Below the pieces are notes generated by a model that made no database searches, was not told the origin of the DNA, and saw only the letters and a list, made by a program, of their open reading frames with translations. The position numbers and the translations under genes were made by a program. Of a stretch of DNA of 23,846 bases, positions 1-5,897 are shown piece after piece. The stretch is from a virus. Every line of letters starts with the position of its first letter. Position 1 is the first letter of the stretch. The stretch spans positions 1-23,846 of the IMG/VR virus record IMGVR_UViG_3300036861_000563; one strand, given 5' to 3'.

Positions 1-1068
1 CTAGATTTCAGTAAGCCTTCGACCACACCAAGGATTGCTGAAGCTCTAGCTCACATAAAGCCCCCTCAATGGCTCGTACGAGATATATGGACGAGGGGAA
101 GTTGCGGCTTTTTAGCAGGTCAGCCTAAGTCATGGAAGTCATGGATAGGTTTAGATATGGCTCTCTCGCTGTCGACGGGCACAGACTTCCTTGGAACCTT
201 TCCAGTAGTCCAGCCTGGCCCAGTACTTTACATTCAAGAAGAGGATCCTGCCCAACGGCTCAAGGATCGCTTCGACAAGATGTGGCTGTCCAAAGCCGAC
301 TGGAATGTGGGCATTGAAGATGGTGTTCCAGTTGTAATACCAGCAACAGACTTACCAAGAGATCCCGACATAGGTATTCACATAAAGTCTGGTATAGTGC
401 TATCAGACGAAGTCTGGATGGAGTGGCTTCACGACATAATCGCCGAAGGCCTCGACGGAGTACCCTATCAGGCTGTCATTCTCGATCCCCTCATGTATAT
501 GTTAGGAGATGTGGATCAGGACAAAGCAGGGGCTATGATGTCTAAGGTTTTCAGGCCCTTAAAGACGTTAGCTAACGAATTTGACATTGCCGTTATGGTA
601 GTCCACCACATGAGAAAGGCTAGCAAGGAATCAGGCTCCCTCCGAGGCGGCCAGTTAATGCTAGGCTCTGTGGCCAATCATGCTTGGACAGAAGACAGTC
701 TCTACATCTCACGACGCCTAAACGAGCTAGTAGTAGAAGTAGAGTCTAAGACAGCCCCGGGTGGAACGTTCAAGATCAGCGGGGTAAGAAACAGATCATG
801 GACGCCCATTGTCTATGACATAGATCTAGGAACCTCAGACGTAGAGCCAGACGACGTAATAGTACGCCAGTCACAACACACGCCATCCAAAAACACAGAC
901 ATAGTAAAAGCTCTCACCGTCTTGGGCCCGTCCACACCTCAACAAATAGCCGACCATCTAAGCGTCTCACGGCAAACTATCTACAAAGCTCTCCGTCGCC
1001 CAGCAACCGCCGGCACCGTAATAAAGATTAACGGCTCCTGGCACCTAAACAACAACGGTCACCAATAA
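1..1068 (+). CDS. RepA-like AAA ATPase / DNA helicase, 5' end outside window
   Basis: The reading frame is open from base 1, so the gene starts upstream; 355 residues are visible. A Walker A-like loop reads GQPKSWKS (bases 118-141), with Trp where the classical loop has Gly, a form I recall from RepA/AAA_25-type phage and plasmid ATPases. A Walker B-like strand VILDP lies near 475-490, followed by VVHHMRK (about 598-617) and a conserved-looking RGGQLMLGS stretch. The C-terminal 50 residues (about 900-1060) form a helix-turn-helix or winged-helix segment (TPQQIADHL, then SVSRQTIYKAL). Family knowledge suggests a hexameric RecA-fold ATPase acting in replication, such as a helicase or loader, with a DNA-binding tail. 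The first Met in the window (157) lies after the Walker A loop, so starting there would delete the nucleotide-binding site. The last 200 bases are notably C-rich, unlike the following genes. Confidence 0.8.
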   Translation, partial: LDFSKPSTTPRIAEALAHIKPPQWLVRDIWTRGSCGFLAGQPKSWKSWIGLDMALSLSTGTDFLGTFPVVQPGPVLYIQEEDPAQRLKDRFDKMWLSKADWNVGIEDGVPVVIPATDLPRDPDIGIHIKSGIVLSDEVWMEWLHDIIAEGLDGVPYQAVILDPLMYMLGDVDQDKAGAMMSKVFRPLKTLANEFDIAVMVVHHMRKASKESGSLRGGQLMLGSVANHAWTEDSLYISRRLNELVVEVESKTAPGGTFKISGVRNRSWTPIVYDIDLGTSDVEPDDVIVRQSQHTPSKNTDIVKALTVLGPSTPQQIADHLSVSRQTIYKALRRPATAGTVIKINGSWHLNNNGHQ

Positions 1069-1086
1069 AACTACACCCCAACCTCT

Positions 1087-1203
1087 GATGAGAGTGATTG
1101 CAGATGCGGAGAGATATGCAAAGGATGATGATGGTATTATTATTATGCCCTAAAGGGGCAATAATATATAATCACTATTAATCTCCGCAAGCATCATCTC
1201 ATC
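1087..1203. repeat. Large AT-rich inverted repeat / stem-loop
   Basis: Outer arms GATGAGA (1087-1093) and GCGGAGA (1106-1112) are matched in reverse by TCTCCGC (1182-1188) and TCTCATC (1197-1203). Inside is a second hairpin with a GCCC/GGGC core (about 1147-1159), a TAAAG-type loop and flanking ATTATTATT/AATAATAT arms that pair with a small bulge. No T-run follows, so a simple intrinsic terminator is unlikely. It sits in the gap after the ATPase gene, where base-composition skew changes. An origin, a structured RNA or a regulatory site are all possible. Confidence 0.6.
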
Positions 1204-1240
1204 CGTCATCTTCTAATCCAGAGAAAGGAAACCCAAAAAC

Positions 1241-1381
1241 ATGCATCCAGTCCAATGGTTCTTTGCCGGCCTATGCGCTATCATCTTAACTATCAGTGTG
1301 GTCGATATCTTCACCTCCGGCGCTGAAACCTGCAATCTAGGCCAAGGCTGTCATACAGCTCCAAATCTGTCGGGACCATAA
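1241..1381 (+). CDS. Small single-TM membrane protein (46 aa)
   Basis: ATG at 1241 is preceded by a purine-rich Shine-Dalgarno-like GAGAAAGGAA (1221-1230). The product begins MHPVQWFFAGL and has one hydrophobic segment at about residues 6-25, then a short polar tail with two cysteines (CNLGQGC, residues 31-37) that could form a disulfide outside the membrane. It lies alone between the large inverted repeat and the next gene at 1416. I do not recognise a family. Small one-TM phage proteins are often holins, superinfection-exclusion proteins or of unknown role, and nothing here separates these. Support comes from the good ribosome site, the clear TM pattern and the fit in the gap. Confidence 0.6.
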   Translation: MHPVQWFFAGLCAIILTISVVDIFTSGAETCNLGQGCHTAPNLSGP

Positions 1382-1415
1382 AACGTGGGGAAAAAGATAA
1401 GAGAAGGAAAGGAAT

Positions 1416-1724
1416 ATGGCTGGAGAGGAGAAACAAAGGATTCCGGGCTCTTATGTTATGGTTCTATGGGCTATCTACCGAGGCTTTAATACACCAGCTA
1501 AACTCACAATAGGCAATGGGATAGAGCTGAGAAGTCTAGTAGTCCTTCTCCAACGATTACACAAAGACAGATACCTATGCCGAACGGAAAGAAGGCCTGG
1601 CATAATTAAACTAGAACTCTTAGAGAAGGGAAGACAAGCTTTACAGGATATGGGTATTATAGACGAAGAAAACGAAGATACAGATGGGATAGAGGACGAA
1701 GGTTATGCAGAGGAGGTAAGATGA
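1416..1724 (+). CDS. Winged-helix DNA-binding-like protein
   Basis: This 102-residue protein starts at ATG 1416 after GAGAAGGAAAGGAAT. Residues about 30-78 follow a winged-helix pattern: a helix with LRSLVVLLQRL, then KDRYLCRTERRPG as the wing turn, then IIKLELLEKGRQAL, resembling the recognition helix, wing and 'LTxKGRxAL' stretch of PadR/MarR-type small regulators. The last 25 residues are acidic. It heads a run of overlapping genes to 4311 and overlaps the next gene by ATGA. It may regulate this operon or help initiate replication, which is inference. The fold call is from pattern only. Confidence 0.65.
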   Translation: MAGEEKQRIPGSYVMVLWAIYRGFNTPAKLTIGNGIELRSLVVLLQRLHKDRYLCRTERRPGIIKLELLEKGRQALQDMGIIDEENEDTDGIEDEGYAEEVR

Positions 1725-2071
1725 GTCTGAAGTTTGGTAAAGTTGAAAGAATGTTTGTTGACGGTAAAGAGATAGATATAAGTAACATTAAACCTGAATT
1801 GTTGATGATAGATCATGGCATTAACGAAGAACCTAGTAAGGACATGATACAATTAGGTTTGGATAAACTTTCTGTCTCATGGGAGTTGAATCTAACTAAA
1901 GCCGAAGTAGCTATTCTACAGTTATACATTGCTTGGCTCCATATCTGTGAAAATTGGTATGGTTATGGGCTATGGTTAGCTCCTACATACGTTGACTTAA
2001 GGTTGATGTTAACGGCTATGAACTATGAAGTTGTAAGGATGTGGACTGAGGTAGAGGTTAAGGATGACTAA
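1721..2071 (+). CDS. Hypothetical protein, early operon (116 aa)
   Basis: The start codon overlaps the previous stop as ATGA, and GAGGAGGTAAG just upstream is a strong ribosome site, so the start is well supported. I do not recognise the family. Residues about 40-95 alternate acidic and hydrophobic, with several aromatic residues (ENWYGYGLW), suggesting a compact globular protein. No TM segment, signal peptide or metal motif is seen. Position in the coupled run suggests a replication or early function. Confidence 0.7.
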   Translation: MSLKFGKVERMFVDGKEIDISNIKPELLMIDHGINEEPSKDMIQLGLDKLSVSWELNLTKAEVAILQLYIAWLHICENWYGYGLWLAPTYVDLRLMLTAMNYEVVRMWTEVEVKDD

Positions 2072-2711
2072 AGGTAATGGGTCAGCTGAGAAAATAGGTA
2101 TGTCACAGAATGTGACTAACGAATCAGATCTGATAAAAACACTACAGGACAATGCTAGGATAGAGAATCAAGTTCGTCGAAGGCTTCAGGATGTTCTTAG
2201 CTCTGCGGGTATGTCGAGCGATGGTGTGGCCAAAGAGGTATTATTCTGGATGCCTTCAGAGTTTGTAGACTTCTATTCAGATCTGTTCCTTAGGGCTTTG
2301 GAACTTAAGGGTAGATCAGCTTTGAGTACTGGGGGTTCGGGGGCTGGTGGTGATAGGGTTGCTGAGTTAGGCAAAGCTGTTGTTAATGAGAAAGAGTATA
2401 AAGGGAAGAGGGTTGGTGCTGGAGCTGGAGGTTTAGGTAAACGGTTCTATCGAGGAGAGTGGATCATCAAGGATGAGAAAGCTTTTGGATTGTTGGGGGA
2501 AGTTAACGAGGCTTTGATGGCTACTCTGGTTGGAAGCTTAGGTTTTTTGACTACTTTGGGAATGATAGAAAGGACTAAAGCTCCATTGGGAACTATCATA
2601 CATCAAGAGATGGATGGTAAGAGAAACGGTGAGGGTAAACTTCGTAGAATATGTGGGGATTGTAGGAAGTTGATGAAGGCTGAATGGATGAGGTGCCCTT
2701 TTCATGAGTAG
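2064..2711 (+). CDS. Hypothetical protein with C-terminal zinc ribbon (215 aa)
   Basis: ATG 2064 overlaps the previous gene by 8 bases and follows GAGGTTAAGG. The N-terminal 75 residues look helical. A glycine-rich linker (about residues 90-130) precedes a block with KRFYRGEWIIKDEKAFGLL. The C-terminus carries CGDC, ten residues, then CPFH: a C-x2-C-x10-C-x2-H pattern typical of a small zinc ribbon. I recall the YRGEWxIKDEKAF block plus terminal ribbon in early-region proteins of other actinophages, but no function is known to me. A DNA- or RNA-binding role in replication or transcription is inference. Confidence 0.75.
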   Translation: MTKGNGSAEKIGMSQNVTNESDLIKTLQDNARIENQVRRRLQDVLSSAGMSSDGVAKEVLFWMPSEFVDFYSDLFLRALELKGRSALSTGGSGAGGDRVAELGKAVVNEKEYKGKRVGAGAGGLGKRFYRGEWIIKDEKAFGLLGEVNEALMATLVGSLGFLTTLGMIERTKAPLGTIIHQEMDGKRNGEGKLRRICGDCRKLMKAEWMRCPFHE

Positions 2712-3153
2712 TGCGTATGAGAGAGAAGGAATGACTGTAGAACAGGCTATGAAGCTAGTTAATATGATGGCTTCTGAGCTTGATCTAGTAGAGTTTAAGG
2801 TACCTCTAGGTAAAGGTAAGGCTTGTTATTTATATCTGCCTAGAGACTTTAGGATTAAAGATGCTCAACGTCTTAGTGGTTGGATAAAACTTATGGTTAC
2901 TGATGAGGAAGATATAGTAAAAGATAAGAAGGGTAAAGCTGGAGATAAAGAAAAAGAGAAGAAAGCTAAGCAGAAACGTCGACAACTAAAGAAAGGGGAT
3001 GCTAGGATATTAAAGATTGAGGAGGGGATTAAGGCTGGGATTGAAAAGGAGAATGGGATTGATAAAGAGCCTCAGGATAATGAAGAGATGATGGAAGCCG
3101 TTGATGATATGATTGCGCATGATAAGGGTGACCGCACGATTACGGATTTGTAG
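2704..3153 (+). CDS. Hypothetical lysine-rich early protein (149 aa)
   Basis: ATG 2704 overlaps the preceding stop region by 8 bases. Residues about 15-70 form the likely folded part, with YLYLPRDFRIKDAQRLSGWI; this 'LPRDxxxxDAxRLxxxI' pattern resembles a small conserved actinophage protein of unknown function. Residues about 75-110 are an uninterrupted run of Lys, Glu and Arg, probably a charged helix or disordered linker, and the C-terminal 35 residues are acidic. The coding strand is extremely purine-rich. Confidence 0.7.
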   Translation: MSSAYEREGMTVEQAMKLVNMMASELDLVEFKVPLGKGKACYLYLPRDFRIKDAQRLSGWIKLMVTDEEDIVKDKKGKAGDKEKEKKAKQKRRQLKKGDARILKIEEGIKAGIEKENGIDKEPQDNEEMMEAVDDMIAHDKGDRTITDL

Positions 3154-3178
3154 GGATAACTATCAGGAAAGAAGGATC

Positions 3179-4222
3179 ATGCATTTGATGATGCGATTGA
3201 TCAGTTTAATCTTAAAGGTAGGGTTAATTGAACCTGTTAAGTATGGTAAGAAGAAGGTAAGGAATGGGGCAGAAAAGGTAGCTAATATCTACTTCTATAT
3301 TAGGGAAGAGAAGGAAGATCGGGCTTTTTGGAATAGTCGAGGGTTGATATCGGGTAGGGTATGGGATGACGTTGGTAGGAAGCTTAATGCTGCTATCAGA
3401 GAAGGAGCCTATGAAACTAAGCGAGAAGTAGAACAGGCTACTAATGCTGTGGGGGAAGTCCTAGCTGAAGTGGATGAAGCTGAGCAGATGATGAGGTCTG
3501 CAGGTGTGGTCATAGTTGATGCTCGGGAAGGAAAACCTGGAGAGGGAGGTAGAATAGGAGGAGGTAGGACTAGGATAAGCAACGGTAAGGAAAAGTTGAA
3601 GTCAGGAATGCTTAAGTTAAAGGCATGGAAGTGGATGAGTAAGGGGGTAAGAGGGGCTGAACATCGAAGGGAAGCATGGTTGCATAGAAGTAAGGAGGAA
3701 ATTGATGGGGAGGTTATGTTGATAAGGGCTGAGAATGGGGTATGGGATGGTATGTCAGAAAGAGATGATGGATATGATAGAGAGGGGCGAGAACAGAGAA
3801 GTTATCAGGAGCTGGAACGACCGGTAGAAATCTTGAGTGATAGAAAGATAATCGAGATAGGTCCTGATGAGATAGAAATGGTTGAGGGTCTTAGAATTCA
3901 TGGATTGGGTAGGGACATAGATTATAGTGAAGTAGAGAGTAGAATGCAGAGAGCTATGACTGTACGAGACTATGTACAGGAGGGTATTGATCGTGGGGCT
4001 ATAGTTCAGAAGCAAATTCAGAGGGATGGGGTTGAGAAGGATGGGGCGGAAGATCAGGGAAACTTCTTCGATAGTTTGATAGGTAAAAGGGTAGTACTTA
4101 ATGTGGGTCGACGTCGTGAAAAGAAGGCTGCAACGGAGATGGTGCATGAGGTTTTGATAGTTTATGGGTATGATGCTGAACAGGTGGATGGAGCAATACT
4201 TTATAGGAAGAGATTAGGATGA
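3179..4222 (+). CDS. Hypothetical highly charged early protein (347 aa)
   Basis: I place the start at ATG 3179 because GGAAAGAAGGATC lies directly upstream. An in-frame ATG at 3113 would overlap the previous gene by 41 bases and has no comparable ribosome site. The product is rich in Glu, Lys, Arg and Gly, with likely coiled-coil stretches (about residues 60-115, EGAYETKREVEQATNAVGEV). The C-terminal part (about 210-347) is more globular, with RGAIVQKQIQRDG and RVVLNVGRRREKKAATEMV. I recognise no family. The coding strand is strikingly poor in C: bases 3721-3780 contain about 24 G and 2 C. The end overlaps the next small ORF by ATGA. Confidence 0.65.
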   Translation: MHLMMRLISLILKVGLIEPVKYGKKKVRNGAEKVANIYFYIREEKEDRAFWNSRGLISGRVWDDVGRKLNAAIREGAYETKREVEQATNAVGEVLAEVDEAEQMMRSAGVVIVDAREGKPGEGGRIGGGRTRISNGKEKLKSGMLKLKAWKWMSKGVRGAEHRREAWLHRSKEEIDGEVMLIRAENGVWDGMSERDDGYDREGREQRSYQELERPVEILSDRKIIEIGPDEIEMVEGLRIHGLGRDIDYSEVESRMQRAMTVRDYVQEGIDRGAIVQKQIQRDGVEKDGAEDQGNFFDSLIGKRVVLNVGRRREKKAATEMVHEVLIVYGYDAEQVDGAILYRKRLG

Positions 4223-4311
4223 AAAAGTTCAGGGATATGCCGGGGAGGTTCTCACATTGTATAGGGTGGCCCCCGGTTTTAAATTCATGGAAAGTACCGA
4301 GTGTCTGGTAA
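4219..4311 (+). CDS. Possible small ORF (30 aa)
   Basis: The ATG overlaps the stop of the preceding gene (ATGA), as at other junctions in this operon, and AGGAAGAGATTAGG upstream could serve as ribosome site. The product MKKFRDMPGRFSHCIGWPPV and ten further residues shows no recognisable feature. It runs into the repeat-containing region ahead of the next promoter. It may be a real last cistron or chance. Confidence 0.3.
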   Translation: MKKFRDMPGRFSHCIGWPPVLNSWKVPSVW

Positions 4312-4451
4312 AATTTTCTGGAGAACTGGGAGAGCTGGGAAGGTTTTCGGATGAAAAGCCCCGTGTAAAACTCCGTGTAGGGATAAAATCCATGGAACCC
4401 CCCCTCAATTTTCCCATAGAACTATCCCAGACGAGAAAAATCCATGGAAAG
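4281..4451 (+). repeat. Three AAAT(T/C)CATGGAA repeats upstream of a promoter
   Basis: AAATTCATGGAAAG (4281-4294), AAATCCATGGAA (4386-4397) and AAATCCATGGAAAG (4438-4451) recur in an otherwise non-coding stretch. The CATGG cores are 105 and 52 bases apart, near 10 and 5 helical turns, so bound proteins would face the same side. The last copy lies about 26 bases from the -35 box at 4469. The same stretch has two direct CCGTGTA copies (about 4360-4380). Operator sites are the likely reading. Confidence 0.5.
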
Positions 4452-4468
4452 AGAGGGGTAGGTGGTGC

Positions 4469-4497
4469 TTGACGAGATTTTTACGGTGTGATAGGAT
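4469..4497 (+). promoter_or_regulatory. SigmaA-type promoter for the SLOG-like gene
   Basis: TTGACG (4469-4474), a 17-base spacer and TAGGAT (4492-4497), which fits the actinobacterial TANNNT -10. The expected start site, 6-7 bases downstream, falls on or next to the A of ATG 4503, so the mRNA would be leaderless. AGGA within the -10 could be a ribosome site only for transcripts that start further upstream. Confidence 0.7.
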
Positions 4498-4502
4498 AAG
4501 GT

Positions 4503-4937
4503 ATGAAGGAAATTAGTCTTGAAGGGCTAATAGTTGGGTTTACGGGATCACAGAAAGGTATGACTAAACCTCAACAGAAAACTGTTAAGAGATTTCTTAA
4601 ACAAAAACCTTCAGAAGCTCACCATGGGCTTTGTATAGGATCAGATGAAGAGTTTCATGCTTTAGCCCGGCCTCGAGTTGACGTTATATGCGTCCATCCG
4701 TGCAACATTGAGGAGAAACGGGCAAAGATAGACCATTGGGATATGACTCAACCCGTTAAGCCGCCGTTGGTCAGGAATAAGTTTATGGCTTCACAGGTTG
4801 AGGTTCTTCTTGCAACTCCCAAAGAAGACTATGAAATTCGTAGAAGTGGAACTTGGGCTACGATCCGTGCTGCTCTGAAACTTTGGAAAACGGTTATCAT
4901 TGTGTTGTGCCGGGCTCGTTCTTTCACCGTAAAGTAG
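4503..4937 (+). CDS. SLOG-superfamily (DprA/LOG-like) protein
   Basis: This 144-residue protein has the marks of the SLOG Rossmann-like fold: a first strand and loop VGFTGSQKGMTKPQ (residues about 11-24), HHGLCIGSDEEFHALA (about 40-55), a strand with VICVHPC, then VEVLLATPKE and the signature RRSGTWATIRAA (about 117-128), the GGTW-type phosphate-contacting loop. SLOG domains bind nucleotides or nucleotide-derived ligands; members include DprA, LOG cytokinin-activating enzymes and sensors in defence systems. Its own promoter (4469-4497) and three upstream repeats suggest separate regulation. In a phage accessory region it might act in recombination, nucleotide-signal scavenging or counter-defence, but the sequence does not decide. 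The C-terminal LCRARSFTVK looks unstructured. Confidence 0.7.
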   Translation: MKEISLEGLIVGFTGSQKGMTKPQQKTVKRFLKQKPSEAHHGLCIGSDEEFHALARPRVDVICVHPCNIEEKRAKIDHWDMTQPVKPPLVRNKFMASQVEVLLATPKEDYEIRRSGTWATIRAALKLWKTVIIVLCRARSFTVK

Positions 4938-4942
4938 GTAGG

Positions 4943-4968
4943 AAAAAAAAAGACGTCCTGACGACGTC
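4943..4968 (-). terminator. Leftward intrinsic terminator
   Basis: Read on the minus strand, GACGTC, loop GTCAG and GACGTC form a 6-bp stem followed by nine T (the A-run at 4943-4951). This is a textbook layout for stopping leftward transcription, although all confident genes point right. It may end an antisense RNA or protect the upstream gene. On the + strand no T-run follows the stem. Confidence 0.5.
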
Positions 4969-5294
4969 ATCAGAGCTGCTAAGCTTCAGAGCTCAGCTCG
5001 TCTCGTGGGTGCGATCTCTCCAGACGCTCTGTAACGTACTGTGACTTAAGGTCATGTAATGAGGTAGCATGAGATACACTGAAACCTACATAGAACGTAA
5101 CGAGATCCAATGAAAATTGTCGTGGTCTCCATTGAGACTTGCCGTGACGAGATGGTATACACTGATTCTACGATGGTTTGTTGCGAAACGTATGGAAACG
5201 TGGGAAAGGGTCGATATCATGAGGCGCCTGCGCGTATACCATATTGGCGGCACGATGTCAAGGAAAAAAACTTCAAAAAAGTTTAAAATATGCC
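4969..5294. other. Non-coding regulatory stretch
   Basis: No convincing gene is found here: the open frames on both strands lack ribosome sites and family features. It holds ATGGTATAC (5152-5160) and its inverse GTATACCAT (5234-5242), an ACGTAC motif (5033-5038), and A-tracts (5264-5287) that resemble an UP element for the promoter at 5295. GTCAAGG (5257-5263) is the exact inverse of CCTTGAC at 5293-5299. Confidence 0.5.
5234..5262 (-). promoter_or_regulatory. Possible leftward promoter
   Basis: On the minus strand a perfect TTGACA (5262-5257) is followed, after 17 bases, by TATACG (5239-5234). The last -10 base is G rather than the near-invariant T, so strength is doubtful. With the leftward terminator at 4968-4943 it would delimit an RNA of roughly 280 bases without a good ORF. 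Confidence 0.3.
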
Positions 5295-5323
5295 TTGACG
5301 CCCTCGGCGCATCATGGTATAGT
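5295..5323 (+). promoter_or_regulatory. Strong sigmaA-type promoter of the GC-rich gene
   Basis: TTGACG (5295-5300), a 17-base spacer and TATAGT (5318-5323). A-rich tracts at about -40 to -65 resemble an UP element. Transcription should begin near 5330, giving a leader of about 45 bases that contains a hairpin and a ribosome site ahead of ATG 5374. Confidence 0.8.
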
Positions 5324-5338
5324 TGCATTATCAACCGA

Positions 5339-5355
5339 TGCCCCCGCAAGGGGCA
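5339..5355 (+). promoter_or_regulatory. 5'-leader hairpin
   Basis: TGCCCC, loop CGCAA, GGGGCA forms a very stable short stem between the start of transcription and the ribosome site AAGGAGA (5361-5367). There is no T-run, so it is more likely an mRNA stabiliser or translation element than a terminator. Its core CCCCGCAAGGGG recurs in the terminator at 5673-5684. Confidence 0.6.
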
Positions 5356-5373
5356 ACGCAAAGGAGAATGATG

Positions 5374-5655
5374 ATGGCAACCACCCTCACGCCCAAGGAA
5401 CTCGCGAAGCAACTCGACACCGACCCGAAGCGCGCCCGCAAGTTCCTTCGCTCGAAGGATTCGGGTCTCGCCGCCGAGGCGCCCGGCAAGGGCGGTCGAT
5501 GGGCGATCGACGCTCGCAAGGTCAAGGGGTTGAAGTCGAAGTTCGTCAAGTGGGACGCCGCCGATCGCGCCGCCGCCGAGGCTGCCCGAAACGCTCGCAA
5601 CGCCGCCGTCACGACGCCCGACGAGCCCGAGGCCCCCGAGACGACCGAGGACTGA
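5374..5655 (+). CDS. Small helix-turn-helix-like protein in a GC-rich 'moron'
   Basis: Three consecutive ATGs (5368, 5371, 5374) are available; 5374 gives the best distance (7 bases) from AGGAG. The 93-residue product begins MATTLTPKELAKQLDTDPKR with RARKFLRS next, which reads as a helix-turn-helix. GKGGRWAIDARKVKGLKSKF follows, then an Ala/Arg-rich helix and an acidic tail. I recall similar small proteins in other actinophages without assigned function; DNA binding is likely. By hand count bases 5521-5640 are about 70% GC, far above the flanking genes, and codons end mainly in C or G, as in a high-GC host. It has its own promoter and terminator, so it is an independently expressed insertion. 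Some morons are anti-defence or lysogenic-conversion genes; nothing here shows which. Confidence 0.75.
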   Translation: MATTLTPKELAKQLDTDPKRARKFLRSKDSGLAAEAPGKGGRWAIDARKVKGLKSKFVKWDAADRAAAEAARNARNAAVTTPDEPEAPETTED

Positions 5656-5667
5656 CCGAAACGCGAA

Positions 5668-5692
5668 GGGATCCCCGCAAGGGGGTCTCTTT
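5668..5692 (+). terminator. Intrinsic terminator with GCAA tetraloop
   Basis: GGGATCCCC (5668-5676), loop GCAA, GGGGGTCTC (5681-5689) forms a 9-bp stem with two G-U pairs, followed by a short T-run (TTT). It lies 12 bases after the stop of the GC-rich gene and closes that transcription unit. Confidence 0.75.
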
Positions 5693-5802
5693 GCTGTGTA
5701 AACATATCAGATGTACTGGAACGTACCGTCCGAGAGCAGAAACAGACGAAACTTATCCAGACGTACATAGCATCCATTGAGGTATCTTTAACACAAACTG
5801 AC

Positions 5803-5842
5803 GCTCGGTGGGTACGTGCTTATCGTACCATAATGAGCGAGC
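5803..5842. repeat. Operator-like inverted repeat upstream of a promoter
   Basis: GCTCG (5803-5807) and GGTACG (5811-5816) are matched in reverse by CGTACC (5824-5829) and CGAGC (5838-5842). It ends about 20 bases ahead of the -35 box at 5863. ACGTAC/GTAC motifs also occur at about 5719-5724 and 5761-5766. A regulator-binding site is the simplest reading. Confidence 0.5.
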
Positions 5843-5862
5843 GGAGTCAAGGAAAAAAAACG

Positions 5863-5891
5863 TTGACAGGGCATTGAGGTCATGGTATAAT
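5863..5891 (+). promoter_or_regulatory. Perfect consensus promoter, leaderless output
   Basis: TTGACA (5863-5868), 17-base spacer, TATAAT (5886-5891): both hexamers are exact consensus. Eight A (5853-5860) lie just upstream as an UP element. The A of ATG 5898 is the seventh base after the -10, the expected transcription start, so the mRNA would begin at the start codon. Confidence 0.9.
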
Positions 5892-5897
5892 GTATAT

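Larger units (their letters stand above)
5152..5889. repeat. ATGGTATA motif, four copies at or near -10 positions
   Basis: ATGGTATA occurs at 5152-5159, in reverse at 5235-5242, at 5314-5321 and at 5882-5889. The last two cover the -10 boxes of the two best promoters in the region, and the reverse copy covers the possible leftward -10. The shared ATGG ahead of TATA is beyond the sigma-factor consensus, so a shared regulator or extended promoter element is possible. Confidence 0.5.

Noticed and set aside
4257-4472. + strand ORF of 71 aa between 4222 and 4503
   Set aside because: Starts with TTG without ribosome site, covers the phased repeats and runs into the promoter; both strands are open here by chance.
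5117-5371. + strand ORF over the promoter of the GC-rich gene
   Set aside because: Lacks a ribosome site at its first start, contains the promoter and leader hairpin, and the product looks random.
5086-5412. Minus-strand ORF in the accessory region
   Set aside because: Overlaps the rightward promoter; the only start downstream of the possible leftward promoter has no ribosome site.
5331-5777. Minus-strand ORF opposite the GC-rich gene
   Set aside because: High-GC sequence often leaves antisense frames open; no promoter or ribosome site.
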